The translations under genes and the position numbers were made by a program. From JAFDZV01 sp035549015 (GTDB lineage Bacteria; Bacteroidota; Ignavibacteria; OLB7), in NCBI GenBank assembly GCA_035549015.1, contig DASZRW010000070.1, positions 62,001 through 126,000 of the forward strand: 64,000 nt of DNA. The letters are read 5' to 3'. Below, piece after piece: positions 44,369 through 53,010 of the stretch; position 1 is the first letter of the stretch, and every line of letters starts with the position of its first letter. The notes beneath the pieces are model-generated. The model ran no database searches and was not told where the DNA came from. It saw only the letters and a list, made by a program, of their open reading frames with translations.

Positions 44369-44863
44369 TTGGGAGAGCAGGATGCTGCCGGCCCGGCCTT
44401 GTTGAAGCGGCGCCGTATCGAAGCGTGAGGTGGAGACCATTCCCGCCATGAACCTGGAGCAATTCGAGACTGCAACCCCAGTCGCATCTCCGCTATCTTC
44501 CGGCGGATGATGATGCAACGCGGCGCGCGGCGGACTATCTCGCCGAACAGGCCGTGCTGCACGATCGCGATGCTGTACCGAGGCGCTTCGCCTTCGCGAG
44601 GAGAAGGAGGGAGGCGGAGTTGATCGAGTCCGCGAGGGGGTGCGATCGAGGAGACGGGACGAAGGCTCGAGGTGGCCGACCGAGGCCTTCATGCGGCCGG
44701 CGCAGCCGATCAGCGCGCAGGCCCGCGCTCGGATGCCGATGCGCGGGCCTGCGGTGATGTGCATGGGTTGTCGTGCCTGACGGTTTCTGTTCCTGCGTAC
44801 TGTTCCTGCGGGTGTTGCCCGGCACTCCATCCGCCATGCATGGAGTCGCCGGCCGCGTGTCCG
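44369..44863. other. Convergent gap between patatin-Omp85 and histidine-kinase genes
   Basis: These 495 bases hold no protein gene that I can support; frames such as 44186-44830 on the minus strand have the composition of antisense reading. The only structure seen is the strong stem-loop at 44717-44752. Confidence 0.6.
44717..44752. terminator. Strong stem-loop between convergent genes
   Basis: GCAGGCCCGCGC (44717-44728) and GCGCGGGCCTGC (44741-44752) form a perfect 12-bp stem with a 12-base loop. It lies 111 bases after the histidine-kinase stop on the minus strand; no T-run is present. A shared transcript end is likely. Confidence 0.55.
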
Positions 44864-45931
44864 CTATCTCTTCAGCGCGAAGCTGAACGTGCTTCCCTTG
44901 CCGAGTTCGGAATCCACCACGACGCTGGTGCCGTGCGCTTCGATGATGTGTTTCACAATCGCCAGCCCCAGGCCGCTTCCACCCACCGCGCGCGAGCGAT
45001 CCTTGTTCACGCGGTAGAAGCGCTCGAAGATGCGGCGGATGTCCTCCTGCGGTATGCCGATGCCGTCATCCCGCACGCGCACCAGGGCCTCGCTGTCGTG
45101 CACCTCCAGCTCAAGCGTTACGTGCCCGTCCCGGTGGTTGTACTTGATCGCGTTCTCCACGAGGTTCACAACGGCCTGCTTCAACCGGTCGCGGTCCCCG
45201 AGCACCAGGAGTTCCGGGCGGTTGCTGCCGAGCACGTTGAACGCAAGGTTCACGCCGGCGATCTCCGCGGTCGGGCTCAACTCGTGCACGATCCCACGCA
45301 GATACTCCATCGCATCGAAGTACCGGAAGCTCATCTTCATCTCTCCGGATTCGATGCGGGATATCTCGATCAGGTCCGTGAGGAGTGTATGAAGGCGGAG
45401 CACGTTCTGATGCGCCTTCTGAAGGAAGTCGTCGCGCACGGCATGGTCATCCACGGCGCCGTCGATCAACGTTTCGAGATATCCCTGTACGGAGAAGATC
45501 GGCGTGCGGAGTTCGTGCGAGACGTTGCCGAGGAACTCGCTTCTCACGCGCTCCAGCCGTTTCATTTCCGTGATATCCGAACGCGCGCGCGTTGCGGTGG
45601 CGTTGATCTCGTCTCCGAGCGCCCGCAGTTCTTCCACCGGAAGCGTTGTTGTATCCACTGCGCGGTTCAGGTCGCCGCGCGAGATCTCGTGTGCGGAGAC
45701 GGTCATCGTGCGCGCCATCTCCGCCACTTTGTCCGTGAATCGATTCAACAGCACCGTCCCCAGGGCGAAGGCGATGAAGGCGGCCGCGAGCGCGAGGCCG
45801 AGGGCGGAGGTCAGTCCGCCGGGCACGTGGAACAACGCCCATGCAGCAAGCGGCAGCACGGCCGCGCCTGCGCTGCAGATGCCGACCAGCAGCGTCCACC
45901 GCATCGTGTATTCGCGGATCGAACGGCTCAT
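44864..45931 (-). CDS. Sensor histidine kinase, PhoR-like
   Basis: The 355-residue protein has two N-terminal membrane helices (WTLLVGICSAGAAVLPLAAWALF and ALGLALAAAFIAFALGTVLL) with almost no periplasmic loop, then a HAMP-like segment. The phospho-acceptor is His139 in FLGNVSHELRTPIFSVQGYLETLI. The ATPase domain shows the N box (QAVVNLVENAIKYN), G1 (VRDDGIGIP), F box (IFERFYRV) and G2 (GGSGLGLAIVKHIIEAHG). The PhoB-like response regulator gene lies upstream on the same strand, separated by 243 bases containing a hairpin. The lack of a sensory loop suggests sensing in the membrane or via partners. Confidence 0.9.
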   Translation of the reverse strand: MSRSIREYTMRWTLLVGICSAGAAVLPLAAWALFHVPGGLTSALGLALAAAFIAFALGTVLLNRFTDKVAEMARTMTVSAHEISRGDLNRAVDTTTLPVEELRALGDEINATATRARSDITEMKRLERVRSEFLGNVSHELRTPIFSVQGYLETLIDGAVDDHAVRDDFLQKAHQNVLRLHTLLTDLIEISRIESGEMKMSFRYFDAMEYLRGIVHELSPTAEIAGVNLAFNVLGSNRPELLVLGDRDRLKQAVVNLVENAIKYNHRDGHVTLELEVHDSEALVRVRDDGIGIPQEDIRRIFERFYRVNKDRSRAVGGSGLGLAIVKHIIEAHGTSVVVDSELGKGSTFSFALKR

Positions 45932-46078
45932 GGCAGATCTCCAGCCGGGCCGGGGAGGGACGCCGGAGTATGACGGATATCTCGGTTCATGCTGACTACA
46001 AACCTACACAGGATACGCTGTATGTCGTGGTGCTGCGGCCCGCTGCTTCCTCTTCCGCCAGCCGGACCTCTATGCGAA

Positions 46079-46109
46079 GGCGCTCCGTACCGATCCGTAC
46101 CGGAGCGCC
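46079..46109 (-). other. Stem-loop between response regulator and kinase genes
   Basis: GGCGCTCCG (46079-46087) is complementary to CGGAGCGCC (46101-46109), and the inner GTAC pairs extend it with a bulge. It lies in the 243-base gap between regulator stop and kinase start, so it may reduce read-through into the kinase gene. Confidence 0.5.
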
Positions 46110-46174
46110 AAATGCGCGGCTGCGTTGGAAGGTTTCTGCGTTACCAGCCCGATGAGCCCGGGTTCGGGGGAGCG

Positions 46175-46870
46175 TCAATCGCGGAATCGATAGCCCACGC
46201 CCTTTACCGTTTCGATCAGTTCACCTTCGTTTCCAAGCTTCTCGCGAATCTTCGAGATGTGTACGTCCACCGTGCGATCGACAACGTAGACGTTCTCTCC
46301 CCAGATTCTGTTGAGCAAGGCTTCGCGCGAGAACACCTTGCCGCGATTCGACGCCAGGAAGGCGAGCAGTTCGAACTCCTTCTTCGGAAAGAACGTCTCG
46401 CGGCCCTGTACCTTCACGGTGTAATTCTGCCGGTTGATCTCCAGGTTGCCCACGTTCAGCAACTCCGGCATCACGATTGTTTCGGTGCGTACCATCTCGG
46501 CGCTTCGGCGGAGCACCGACTTCACCCGGGCCACGAGCACGCGGGGCGAGATCGGTTTCTGGATGTAGTCATCCGCGCCGAGCTCCAGGCCGAGAATCTG
46601 ATCCAGCTCGCCGGTGCGGGCCGTCAGAAACATGATCGGGGTGGATGCATGATGCGGCATGGCCCGCAGCCGGCGGCAGACCTCGAAGCCGTCCATCTCG
46701 GGCATCATGACGTCGAGCAGCACGAGATCCAGCGCCCCGGTCTGTGCGATCTCCACGGCGAGCGCACCGTTCGGCGCGGTCTTCACGGTGTATCCTTCCT
46801 TCTCGAGGTTATAGCGAAGCAGGTCCAGAATGTCCTGTTCGTCGTCGACAATCAGAATCGTTTTCGGCAT
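46175..46870 (-). CDS. PhoB/OmpR-family response regulator
   Basis: The 231-residue protein has a receiver domain with ILIVDDEQDILDLL, the phospho-acceptor Asp53 in LVLLDVMMPEMDGFEV and the conserved Lys in DDYIQKPISPRVLVARV. The C-terminal winged-helix domain shows LTxxEFxLL-like FPKKEFELLAFLASNRGKVFSREALLNRIWG and DRTVDVHISKIREKL. The partner kinase lies downstream. The order and similarity resemble PhoB-PhoR, but no phosphate-transport genes are nearby, so the signal is open. The start at MPKTILIVDDE (46870) is clear. Confidence 0.92.
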   Translation of the reverse strand: MPKTILIVDDEQDILDLLRYNLEKEGYTVKTAPNGALAVEIAQTGALDLVLLDVMMPEMDGFEVCRRLRAMPHHASTPIMFLTARTGELDQILGLELGADDYIQKPISPRVLVARVKSVLRRSAEMVRTETIVMPELLNVGNLEINRQNYTVKVQGRETFFPKKEFELLAFLASNRGKVFSREALLNRIWGENVYVVDRTVDVHISKIREKLGNEGELIETVKGVGYRFRD

Positions 46871-47154
46871 GGATATTGGTAACTCCGTCCGGTCAGCGCC
46901 CGCGAGGAATTGGGATGAGTGCGAGGCGCGTGCTTTACGGGCATGCAACTTAGCATACGGCCGGTCGCCGTCCCATTGCGGACCCCGGGGGAGCCGGATC
47001 AACTTTTGTTAATACATGCGCCCACGGCAATGTATGCGCAGTGCCCGGCACCATGCTTACAGAGTGGAACGCCAACCGATGGTAGCGCGGCTCGCGGTTG
47101 GGAGTGTATCACGGTGGCCGCCCTGCCGGGCACCGCATTGCGCCGCAGCATCCG

Positions 47155-47210
47155 GCAGCCGTCCTGAACGGCAGCCATCCTGAACGACGGTCGTCCTGAA
47201 CGGCAGCCGT
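47155..47210 (+). repeat. Three and a half 16-bp tandem repeats
   Basis: The word CCTGAACG recurs at 47163, 47179 and 47195, exactly 16 bases apart, with the following eight bases varying as GCAGCCAT, ACGGTCGT and GCAGCCGT. A degenerate half-copy follows and another GGCAGCCGT precedes. It could be a protein-binding array or a simple tandem duplication. Confidence 0.75.
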
Positions 47211-47313
47211 CCCGCTCGGCGGCTCTTCTCCGCACGGTTCTCTCAAACATGCGTAATCGGCCATGAAACCGCGCTTTTCTGTCGCTACAAAGTTTATCTG
47301 GGGTGAGAATGTT

Positions 47314-47346
47314 GTTGCCCGGGTCGAGCGGGGTTCGCTATGTTTG
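47314..47346 (+). promoter_or_regulatory. Candidate -33/-7 promoter of the ATP synthase operon
   Basis: TATGTTTG (47339-47346) matches the Bacteroidetes -7 element TAnnTTTG exactly. GTTG (47314-47317) lies 21 bases upstream, within the reported 19-21 base spacing for the -33 TTTG element (three of four bases match). Transcription would begin near 47353, about 115 bases before the first gene of the operon. Confidence 0.5.
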
Positions 47347-47466
47347 TTGACTCCTGATTTTTGCACAAGCCATTGAACCAACGTCGTGCCGGCGAGACGA
47401 GAGTGCCGGAGCCTTGCGCATATCGATGCTGGAGGCCGGCCCGGCGGGAAGGGAGGCGATGACGGG

Positions 47467-47706
47467 ATGGATGAAAAGAAGAAGGATCCCACGCGAACCG
47501 CTCTCTCGCAACTGGCTCCCTACATGGAGCTCGGGGTGCAGCTTGCCGGAGCGATGGTGATCTTCGGCGGCATCGGGTGGTGGCTTGACGGCAAGCTGGG
47601 GACGAAGCCCTGGCTGCTTGCACTGGGATGTGTGCTGGGGGCGACCGGCGGGATGATTCATCTGATCCGCATGGCGTTGAAGCGGGGACCGACGAAGGAG
47701 GAGTGA
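47467..47706 (+). CDS. AtpZ/AtpI-family ATP synthase assembly protein
   Basis: The 79-residue protein has two membrane helices (LGVQLAGAMVIFGGIGWWLDG and WLLALGCVLGATGGMIHLIRMAL) joined by GKLGTKP, the signature of the short AtpZ/AtpI family (F0F1-ATPase gene 1). Such proteins sit first in atp operons and help c-ring assembly or magnesium handling. The second assembly gene follows after 80 bases. Start ATG 47467 gives MDEKKKDP. Confidence 0.8.
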   Translation: MDEKKKDPTRTALSQLAPYMELGVQLAGAMVIFGGIGWWLDGKLGTKPWLLALGCVLGATGGMIHLIRMALKRGPTKEE

Positions 47707-47786
47707 GCGTAACGGCACGGCGCGCGCCATGCCGCCGGCCGGTGCCGACAGCGTTCCCCCTCCGCTGAACTGAAAACCAATTGTCG

Positions 47787-48242
47787 ATGCGCTTCAAGTT
47801 CTTCAAGACAGCCCTGCTTCTCACGCTCATCATGGCGTTGCTGCTTGCGTATCCGCTGTACGCATGGGCCTCTCCCGAAGTCCTGAAGGCAATTATCGCC
47901 GCCGGCATCATTGCGCTCGCCAATGTCATTGTCGGCGCGGCTGTTATCGAGTTCTCGATCGACAAGCCGAACGGTCTGTTTCTCGGCTGCACATTCGGAG
48001 GGATGGCCGTCCGGATGATCGTCATCCTGATCACGATCGCGATCCTGATAAACAACGGCTACGACCGCATGGCGCTGACATTCGCGCTGATGAGCTTCTA
48101 TCTGATCTTCATGGTCGCGGAGTTCATCTACATCATAAAGGAATTGACCCGGCGCAAGGCCCGCTCACGCGTGGCTTCCCGGTCTGTGCTCAAGAGCCAC
48201 GTGTCTCCTCGAATCGCTTCTGCTGACCATCGGAGCAATTGA
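47787..48242 (+). CDS. atpI: ATP synthase I-like membrane protein
   Basis: The 151-residue protein has four membrane helices (LLLTLIMALLLAYPLYAW, AIIAAGIIALANVIVGAAVI, GMAVRMIVILITIAILI, MALTFALMSFYLIFMVAEFIYIIKEL) and a basic C-terminal tail. Position between the AtpZ-like gene and atpB and the four-helix layout fit the ATP synthase I family; direct sequence motifs are weak. ATG 47787 is two codons into an in-frame TTG-start reading. The TGA overlaps the atpB ATG (TGATG), so translation is coupled to subunit a. Confidence 0.65.
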   Translation: MRFKFFKTALLLTLIMALLLAYPLYAWASPEVLKAIIAAGIIALANVIVGAAVIEFSIDKPNGLFLGCTFGGMAVRMIVILITIAILINNGYDRMALTFALMSFYLIFMVAEFIYIIKELTRRKARSRVASRSVLKSHVSPRIASADHRSN

Positions 48243-49297
48243 TGTACGATCCCGATATCCTTCCTCTTCTCGCGCAGAACGAACCCGGCACTACCACCGC
48301 TCCCGGCACTCCCAACCAGGGTGGGCAGGAAGGGACCACGAAGGCCCCGGAGCACAGGGAGGTGGATGCATCCAAGTCCGACAATCCGTTCATCCGGTTG
48401 TTCAGCGACATGGGGGACCATCGCGAGATCAAGTTCGGCAACACCACGGTGGTGAAGCTTCCCGTGATCCTCATCGATCACGGACTTCACATCTACCCCG
48501 ACATCGAGAAGATGGAGGAGGAGGGGACCTATCAGTTCACGCACCATCATATCGTGCGGAAGGGGACCGAGCAGACTCCGTCGCTCGATCTCTCGATTAC
48601 GAGCATGGTGGCGTTCCAGTGGCTGGCGATGGTGGTTCTGCTGGGCCTGCTGATTCCGATGGCACGCAAGTACCGGAAGAACGGCGTGCGTCCGATGCGC
48701 GGCATCTTCAATGCGCTGGAAGCACTCGTGGTGTACGTGCGCGACGAGATCGTCGTGCCGAATGCCGGCGAGTCCGGAATGGCATTGCTGCCGGTGTTCC
48801 TCACCTTCTTCTTCTTCATCCTGACCGCGAACCTGATCGGTGCGCTTCCCGGCGGCCATGCCGCCACCAGCAGCATCAACGTTACCGCGGGCCTCGCGGC
48901 CATTGCGTTCGTGGTGATTCAGGGTGCGGCCATTCGCAAGCATGGCCTCGTGAACTGGTTGAAACATCTCACCGGCGGCGTGCATTGGTCCATGTGGCCC
49001 ATCATGATCCCGGTGGAGATCATGGGCCTGTTCACCAAGCCGTTCGCGCTCTGCGTTCGTTTGTTCGCGAACATGACGGCCGGACACGTGATGCTTCTCT
49101 CGCTGATCGGCCTCGTCTTCGTGACGGCCGGCTTTATTCCGGTTACGATAGCGTTCTCGCTCTTCGTCAACTGCCTCGAGCTTCTGGTGATCTTCCTGCA
49201 GGCGTACATCTTCACGATGCTTACTGCGGTGTTCACCGGCATGGGGACCGCCGGCGGCCATGATGATCACGGCCATGCGCCCGCAACGGCGCATTGA
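48242..49297 (+). CDS. atpB: ATP synthase Fo subunit a
   Basis: The 351-residue subunit a has an unusually long N-terminal stretch of about 120 residues before the first sure helix, as in several Bacteroidota. The proton-channel region is complete: the essential Arg273 in FALCVRLFANMTAGHVMLL, the preceding IPVEIMGLFTKP, and the final QAYIFTMLTAVFTGMG. Asn-rich NLIGALPGGHAATSSINVT is also typical. The start overlaps the upstream assembly gene. The c-subunit gene follows after 324 bases, an unusually wide gap for an atp operon. Confidence 0.95.
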   Translation: MYDPDILPLLAQNEPGTTTAPGTPNQGGQEGTTKAPEHREVDASKSDNPFIRLFSDMGDHREIKFGNTTVVKLPVILIDHGLHIYPDIEKMEEEGTYQFTHHHIVRKGTEQTPSLDLSITSMVAFQWLAMVVLLGLLIPMARKYRKNGVRPMRGIFNALEALVVYVRDEIVVPNAGESGMALLPVFLTFFFFILTANLIGALPGGHAATSSINVTAGLAAIAFVVIQGAAIRKHGLVNWLKHLTGGVHWSMWPIMIPVEIMGLFTKPFALCVRLFANMTAGHVMLLSLIGLVFVTAGFIPVTIAFSLFVNCLELLVIFLQAYIFTMLTAVFTGMGTAGGHDDHGHAPATAH

Positions 49298-49621
49298 GAT
49301 CGCTACGGCGCGTTGAGACATAGTGACGGGATCGCCGCCGGTTCGGTATGGGGGGCAATCTCGTGATGCGATATCGCTACGAATGAGGGGCGACGGCGGT
49401 CATGGTGGTGCGCAGCGTGGGTGTGTATGGCGTGATGATGATATCCTGATCCGGCTCATCAGGCGTGGCCCTTCCGCGAATACGGACACATAAGGAATAT
49501 CTAACGAACTGAAATCTTTTTCCCTCGGAAGCGAGGGGAGGACATCGGGCGGATTTTCTTAGTTTCGCGGACCTTTCTTGGAACTTCACATGCAATCCTA
49601 TCCCATATTCGGAGGAAACGA
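49298..49621 (+). other. Gap between atpB and atpE
   Basis: The 324 bases carry no gene. CCCTCG and CGAGGG near 49522-49537 form a small hairpin, and TAGTTTCG (49560-49567) is one mismatch from the -7 element, but no matching -33 box was found. A separate promoter or processing site that raises c-subunit output is plausible. Confidence 0.4.
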
Positions 49622-49855
49622 ATGACACCTATTGGTCTTGCATATCTCGCCGCCGGCCTCGGCGCATCGGTCGTGGTTTTCGGCGTCGCCAGCGGAATTG
49701 GGCGTCTCGCCGCCGCCGCTCTCGAGGCTCAGGGACGCCAGCCGGAGGCACTCGGTGATGTGCGCGCCACGATGATCATCGCAGCCGCTCTTATCGAGGG
49801 TGTTGCGCTCTTCGCTCTGGTTATCTGCATTCTCCTTCTGAACGCGAAGGCCTAA
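49622..49855 (+). CDS. atpE: ATP synthase Fo subunit c
   Basis: The 77-residue hairpin protein has helix one (GLAYLAAGLGASVVVFGVASGIGRLAAAAL), the polar loop EAQGRQPEA and helix two (TMIIAAALIEGVALFALVICILLL). The ion-binding carboxylate is Glu59 in LIEGVALF. The residue after it is Gly rather than Ser/Thr and the usual extra sodium ligands (Gln, Glu-Thr/Ser) are not seen, so proton coupling is inferred. AGGAGG-like sequence (GGAGGAAACG) precedes the ATG, one of the few good ribosome sites in the window, fitting the need for many copies. Confidence 0.96.
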   Translation: MTPIGLAYLAAGLGASVVVFGVASGIGRLAAAALEAQGRQPEALGDVRATMIIAAALIEGVALFALVICILLLNAKA

Positions 49856-50139
49856 GGATACCGGGATCCGGTGCTGCCGGGCCCTCGGGCTCCGATTGCA
49901 GCTCCGGTGTCCGCAGGAACCGTACGCCCTTTCGCATGCGCCGCGGCAGGCGCTCGGAAGATCTCATCCGGAAGCATGGGCCATTCAGGAATGGCAGGGG
50001 AGCGCGCCATCGGTTGATGCCGGTGGCGCCTCCGCCTTCACAGTCGCTTCCCGGCAATCGCCATCGAGCGAATTGCTTCCGGTGAACCAGTGTGTGCCAC
50101 TGAGCCATACCAACTCGAACGCTTCGACTCTTTTCCGTT

Positions 50140-50649
50140 ATGGATACAATCACGAACATCGAGATCGGTCCGATACTCTGGACCATCTTCAACTTCATCC
50201 TGCTGCTGATCCTTCTTCGCGTCTTCGCGTGGAAGCCCATTCTGAGCGCGCTCTCGAATCGCGAGAAGACGATCACCGATGCACTGAGCCGTGCAGAGAC
50301 GGCACAGGCCGAGGCCGATCGCGTTCTGGCCGAGAACCGTCAGGCGATGCAGCGGGCCGAGGAGGATGCACAGCGCGTGCTTCGCGAGAGCCGCGAGTAT
50401 GCCGAGCGCATGCAGGCGGAGGCCACGCAGAAGGCCCAGGAGGAGGGGCGCCGCATTCTCGATCAGGCGAAGCAGGAGATCGAGCGGAACAAGCAGCAGG
50501 CACTCAACGAAATGCGCGCCGAGGTTGCCAACCTCGCCGTGGGTGCTAGCGAGAAGATTCTCAACGAGACGCTGGACGCCGAACGCCACAAGCGCCTCGT
50601 GGAAGATTACCTGGCTCAGGCGTCGCAGGGTGCGGCGGTGAACAACTAA
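50140..50649 (+). CDS. atpF: ATP synthase Fo subunit b
   Basis: The 169-residue protein has one N-terminal membrane helix (IGPILWTIFNFILLLILLRVF) and WKPILSALSNREKTI, then a long charged helix (about residues 45-140) with repeated Glu, Arg, Ala and Gln, forming the peripheral stalk dimer. It follows atpE after 284 bases and precedes atpH. Only one b gene is present, so it probably forms a homodimer. Confidence 0.95.
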   Translation: MDTITNIEIGPILWTIFNFILLLILLRVFAWKPILSALSNREKTITDALSRAETAQAEADRVLAENRQAMQRAEEDAQRVLRESREYAERMQAEATQKAQEEGRRILDQAKQEIERNKQQALNEMRAEVANLAVGASEKILNETLDAERHKRLVEDYLAQASQGAAVNN

Positions 50650-50737
50650 CAGCGCCGCGGTCTCCGCTCCCGGGCCCATGCGGCCGCCGGGGCGGGGGAT
50701 GCCGGGTGCTCCAAGTCAATTCGCGGACAGCACGAAC

Positions 50738-51286
50738 ATGACAACGACAAAGGTTGCGCACCGCTACGCCAAGGCCCTGATGGAACTGGCGAAGGAGCAG
50801 GGAAACTTCGACGATGTGGTCGAGGATGTGAGAACCGTGGAGGGAGCGCTCGCAGGCTCTCCGGAGCTGCGGCATCTGCTGCACTCTCCGGTATTCGACG
50901 ATCACACCAAAGTGGGCATTCTCAATGCCCTCTTCAGTAACAAGGTGGGGCCGTTGATGAGCCGGTTCATCGCGTTGCTGACAGGCAAGGGACGCGCTGC
51001 TGATCTCTCCGCGATCGTGGACGCGTTCGCGAGGCAGCTCGATACGGAGCGCCACGTGATCCGCGCGGAGATCACAACCGCAAGCCCGGCCGATGCAGAG
51101 CAGCGCGAGCACATCGAAGGGTTCATCTCCGAGATGAGCGGAAGCTCCGTGGTGCCGAACTATTCCGTGGATCCATCGCTCATCGGCGGGTTCAAGGTGC
51201 GCTACGAGGATCGGATGGTTGATGCCTCCGTGCGCCACCAGCTCGATCGCCTTCGTTCGGCGCTGGTTGAGGGAACAAACAACTGA
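50738..51286 (+). CDS. atpH: ATP synthase F1 subunit delta
   Basis: The 182-residue subunit has the OSCP/delta signature: KVAHRYAKALMELAKEQGNFDDV at the N-terminus, LLHSPVFDDHTKVGILNALF in the middle and DPSLIGGFKVRYEDRMVDASVRHQLDRLR at the end. It links the peripheral stalk to F1. The start MTTTKVAHRY (50738) fits the family; an in-frame extension to 50678 is unlikely. Confidence 0.94.
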   Translation: MTTTKVAHRYAKALMELAKEQGNFDDVVEDVRTVEGALAGSPELRHLLHSPVFDDHTKVGILNALFSNKVGPLMSRFIALLTGKGRAADLSAIVDAFARQLDTERHVIRAEITTASPADAEQREHIEGFISEMSGSSVVPNYSVDPSLIGGFKVRYEDRMVDASVRHQLDRLRSALVEGTNN

Positions 51287-51380
51287 GCCGGATGGCGCCG
51301 CGCCCCGCGCATGCGGCCGCCCGATCCGTTGCCCGCTTCGCTTTCAGTCCTGAACATTCACTTACTCATAGCATACAGAC

Positions 51381-52937
51381 ATGGTTGAAGTTCGTCCTGA
51401 TGAAGTAACAGCCATTCTTCGCCAGCAGTTGACATCGTTCAGCAGCGAGGTCGATGTCTACGACGTCGGCACCGTTCTTCAGGTGGGCGACGGCGTTGCC
51501 CGTGTCTACGGTCTGACGAACGTTCTGGCCTCGGAACTTCTCGAGTTCCCGAACGGCGTTGTGGGAATGGCCCTCAACCTCGAAGAGGACAACGTTGGTG
51601 TGGTGTTGTTCGGCGACGACAAGCTGGTGAAGGAAGGCGACACGGTGAAGCGCACCGGCAAGGTTGCCTCCGTTCCCGTGGGTGAGGCGCTCCTTGGCCG
51701 CGTGGTGAACCCGCTCGGCGTTCCCCTGGATGGCCGCGGCCCGGTGCTGACATCACAGTCCTTCCCGATCGAGCGGAAGGCGACCGGCGTCGTGACCCGT
51801 TATCCGGTGAACGAGCCGCTGCAGACCGGCATCAAGGCGATCGACGCGATGATCCCGATCGGCCGCGGGCAGCGCGAGCTTATCATCGGCGACCGCCAGA
51901 CCGGTAAGACGGCTGTCGCGATCGATGCGATCATCAATCAGAAGTACACACACACCGCCGAGGCAAAGGCGCGCGGCATCGATCCGGTATACTGCGTGTA
52001 TGTCTGCATCGGCCAGAAGGCTTCCACCGTTGCGAACGTCGTTGCTACGCTGAAGGCGCACGGCGCAATGGACTACACCATCGTGGTTGTGGCAGGCGCC
52101 TCCGACCCCGCTCCGCTCCAGTACATCGCGCCGTACGCCGGCGCATCGATGGGCGAGTTCTTCCGCGACTCCGGCCGCCACGCACTGGCGGTGTACGACG
52201 ATCTTTCCAAGCAGGCCGCGGCCTATCGCCAGGTGTCGCTCCTGCTTCGCCGTCCGCCGGGCCGCGAGGCATATCCGGGCGATGTGTTCTACGTGCACTC
52301 GCGCCTGCTGGAGCGCGCCGCGAAGCTGGACAAGGAGTACGGCGGCGGTTCGCTGACGGCGCTTCCGGTGATCGAGACGCAGGAGAGCGATCCCTCGGCA
52401 TACATCCCGACGAACGTGATCTCGATCACGGACGGACAGATCTATCTGATGCCCGGCCTCTTCAACGCCGGCGTGCGTCCGGCAATCAACGTCGGTATCT
52501 CGGTGTCGCGCGTGGGCGGCAACGCCCAGATCAAGGCCATGAAGAAGGTGGCCGGTACGCTGAAGCTGGACCTCGCACAGTATCGCGAGCTGGAGGCGTT
52601 CGCCAAGTTCGGCTCCGACCTGGACAAGTCCACGCAGCAGTTGCTCCGCCGCGGCTCCCGCCTCGTGGAGTTGCTGAAGCAGGGACAGTTCCAGCCGGTT
52701 CCGGTGGAGGAGCAGGTTGCGGTGATCTGGGCCGGCACGAACGGATATCTGGATCCGCTGGAGGTTGAGGATGTGCGCCGCTTCGAGAAGGAGTATCTCG
52801 ATTACCTGAAGGCGCGCTATCCGGAACTGCTTCCGGCGATCGCGGACCGGAAGGAACTGGCATCCGACATCGTGGACACGCTGAAGAAGTCGGTGGAGGA
52901 GTTCTCCCGCACCTTCGGTTCATCGAGCAGCAAGTAA
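51381..52937 (+). CDS. atpA: ATP synthase F1 subunit alpha
   Basis: The 518-residue subunit carries the Walker A GDRQTGKT (residues 170-177), QKASTVANVVATL, and the alpha-specific LLRRPPGREAYPGDVFYVHSRLLERAAK block. The N-terminal beta-barrel (VGDGVARVYGL) and the C-terminal helical domain are complete. Length is normal. It lies between delta and gamma in the expected order. Confidence 0.97.
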   Translation: MVEVRPDEVTAILRQQLTSFSSEVDVYDVGTVLQVGDGVARVYGLTNVLASELLEFPNGVVGMALNLEEDNVGVVLFGDDKLVKEGDTVKRTGKVASVPVGEALLGRVVNPLGVPLDGRGPVLTSQSFPIERKATGVVTRYPVNEPLQTGIKAIDAMIPIGRGQRELIIGDRQTGKTAVAIDAIINQKYTHTAEAKARGIDPVYCVYVCIGQKASTVANVVATLKAHGAMDYTIVVVAGASDPAPLQYIAPYAGASMGEFFRDSGRHALAVYDDLSKQAAAYRQVSLLLRRPPGREAYPGDVFYVHSRLLERAAKLDKEYGGGSLTALPVIETQESDPSAYIPTNVISITDGQIYLMPGLFNAGVRPAINVGISVSRVGGNAQIKAMKKVAGTLKLDLAQYRELEAFAKFGSDLDKSTQQLLRRGSRLVELLKQGQFQPVPVEEQVAVIWAGTNGYLDPLEVEDVRRFEKEYLDYLKARYPELLPAIADRKELASDIVDTLKKSVEEFSRTFGSSSSK

Positions 52938-53010
52938 CAGCTCCTATCGGCGGCTGCCGGAACTCGAACTGCTTGGGCGCGGCAGCCCTCTTCAACCCGA
53001 CTTGTGACAC

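Larger units (their letters stand above)
46871..47466. other. Divergent intergenic region before the ATP synthase operon
   Basis: This 596-base gap separates the response-regulator start (minus) from the first ATP synthase operon gene (plus). It contains no credible protein gene. It includes a 16-bp tandem repeat (47155-47210) and a good promoter match (47314-47346). The section near 47000-47035 is AT-rich and may hold the regulator promoter. Confidence 0.6.
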
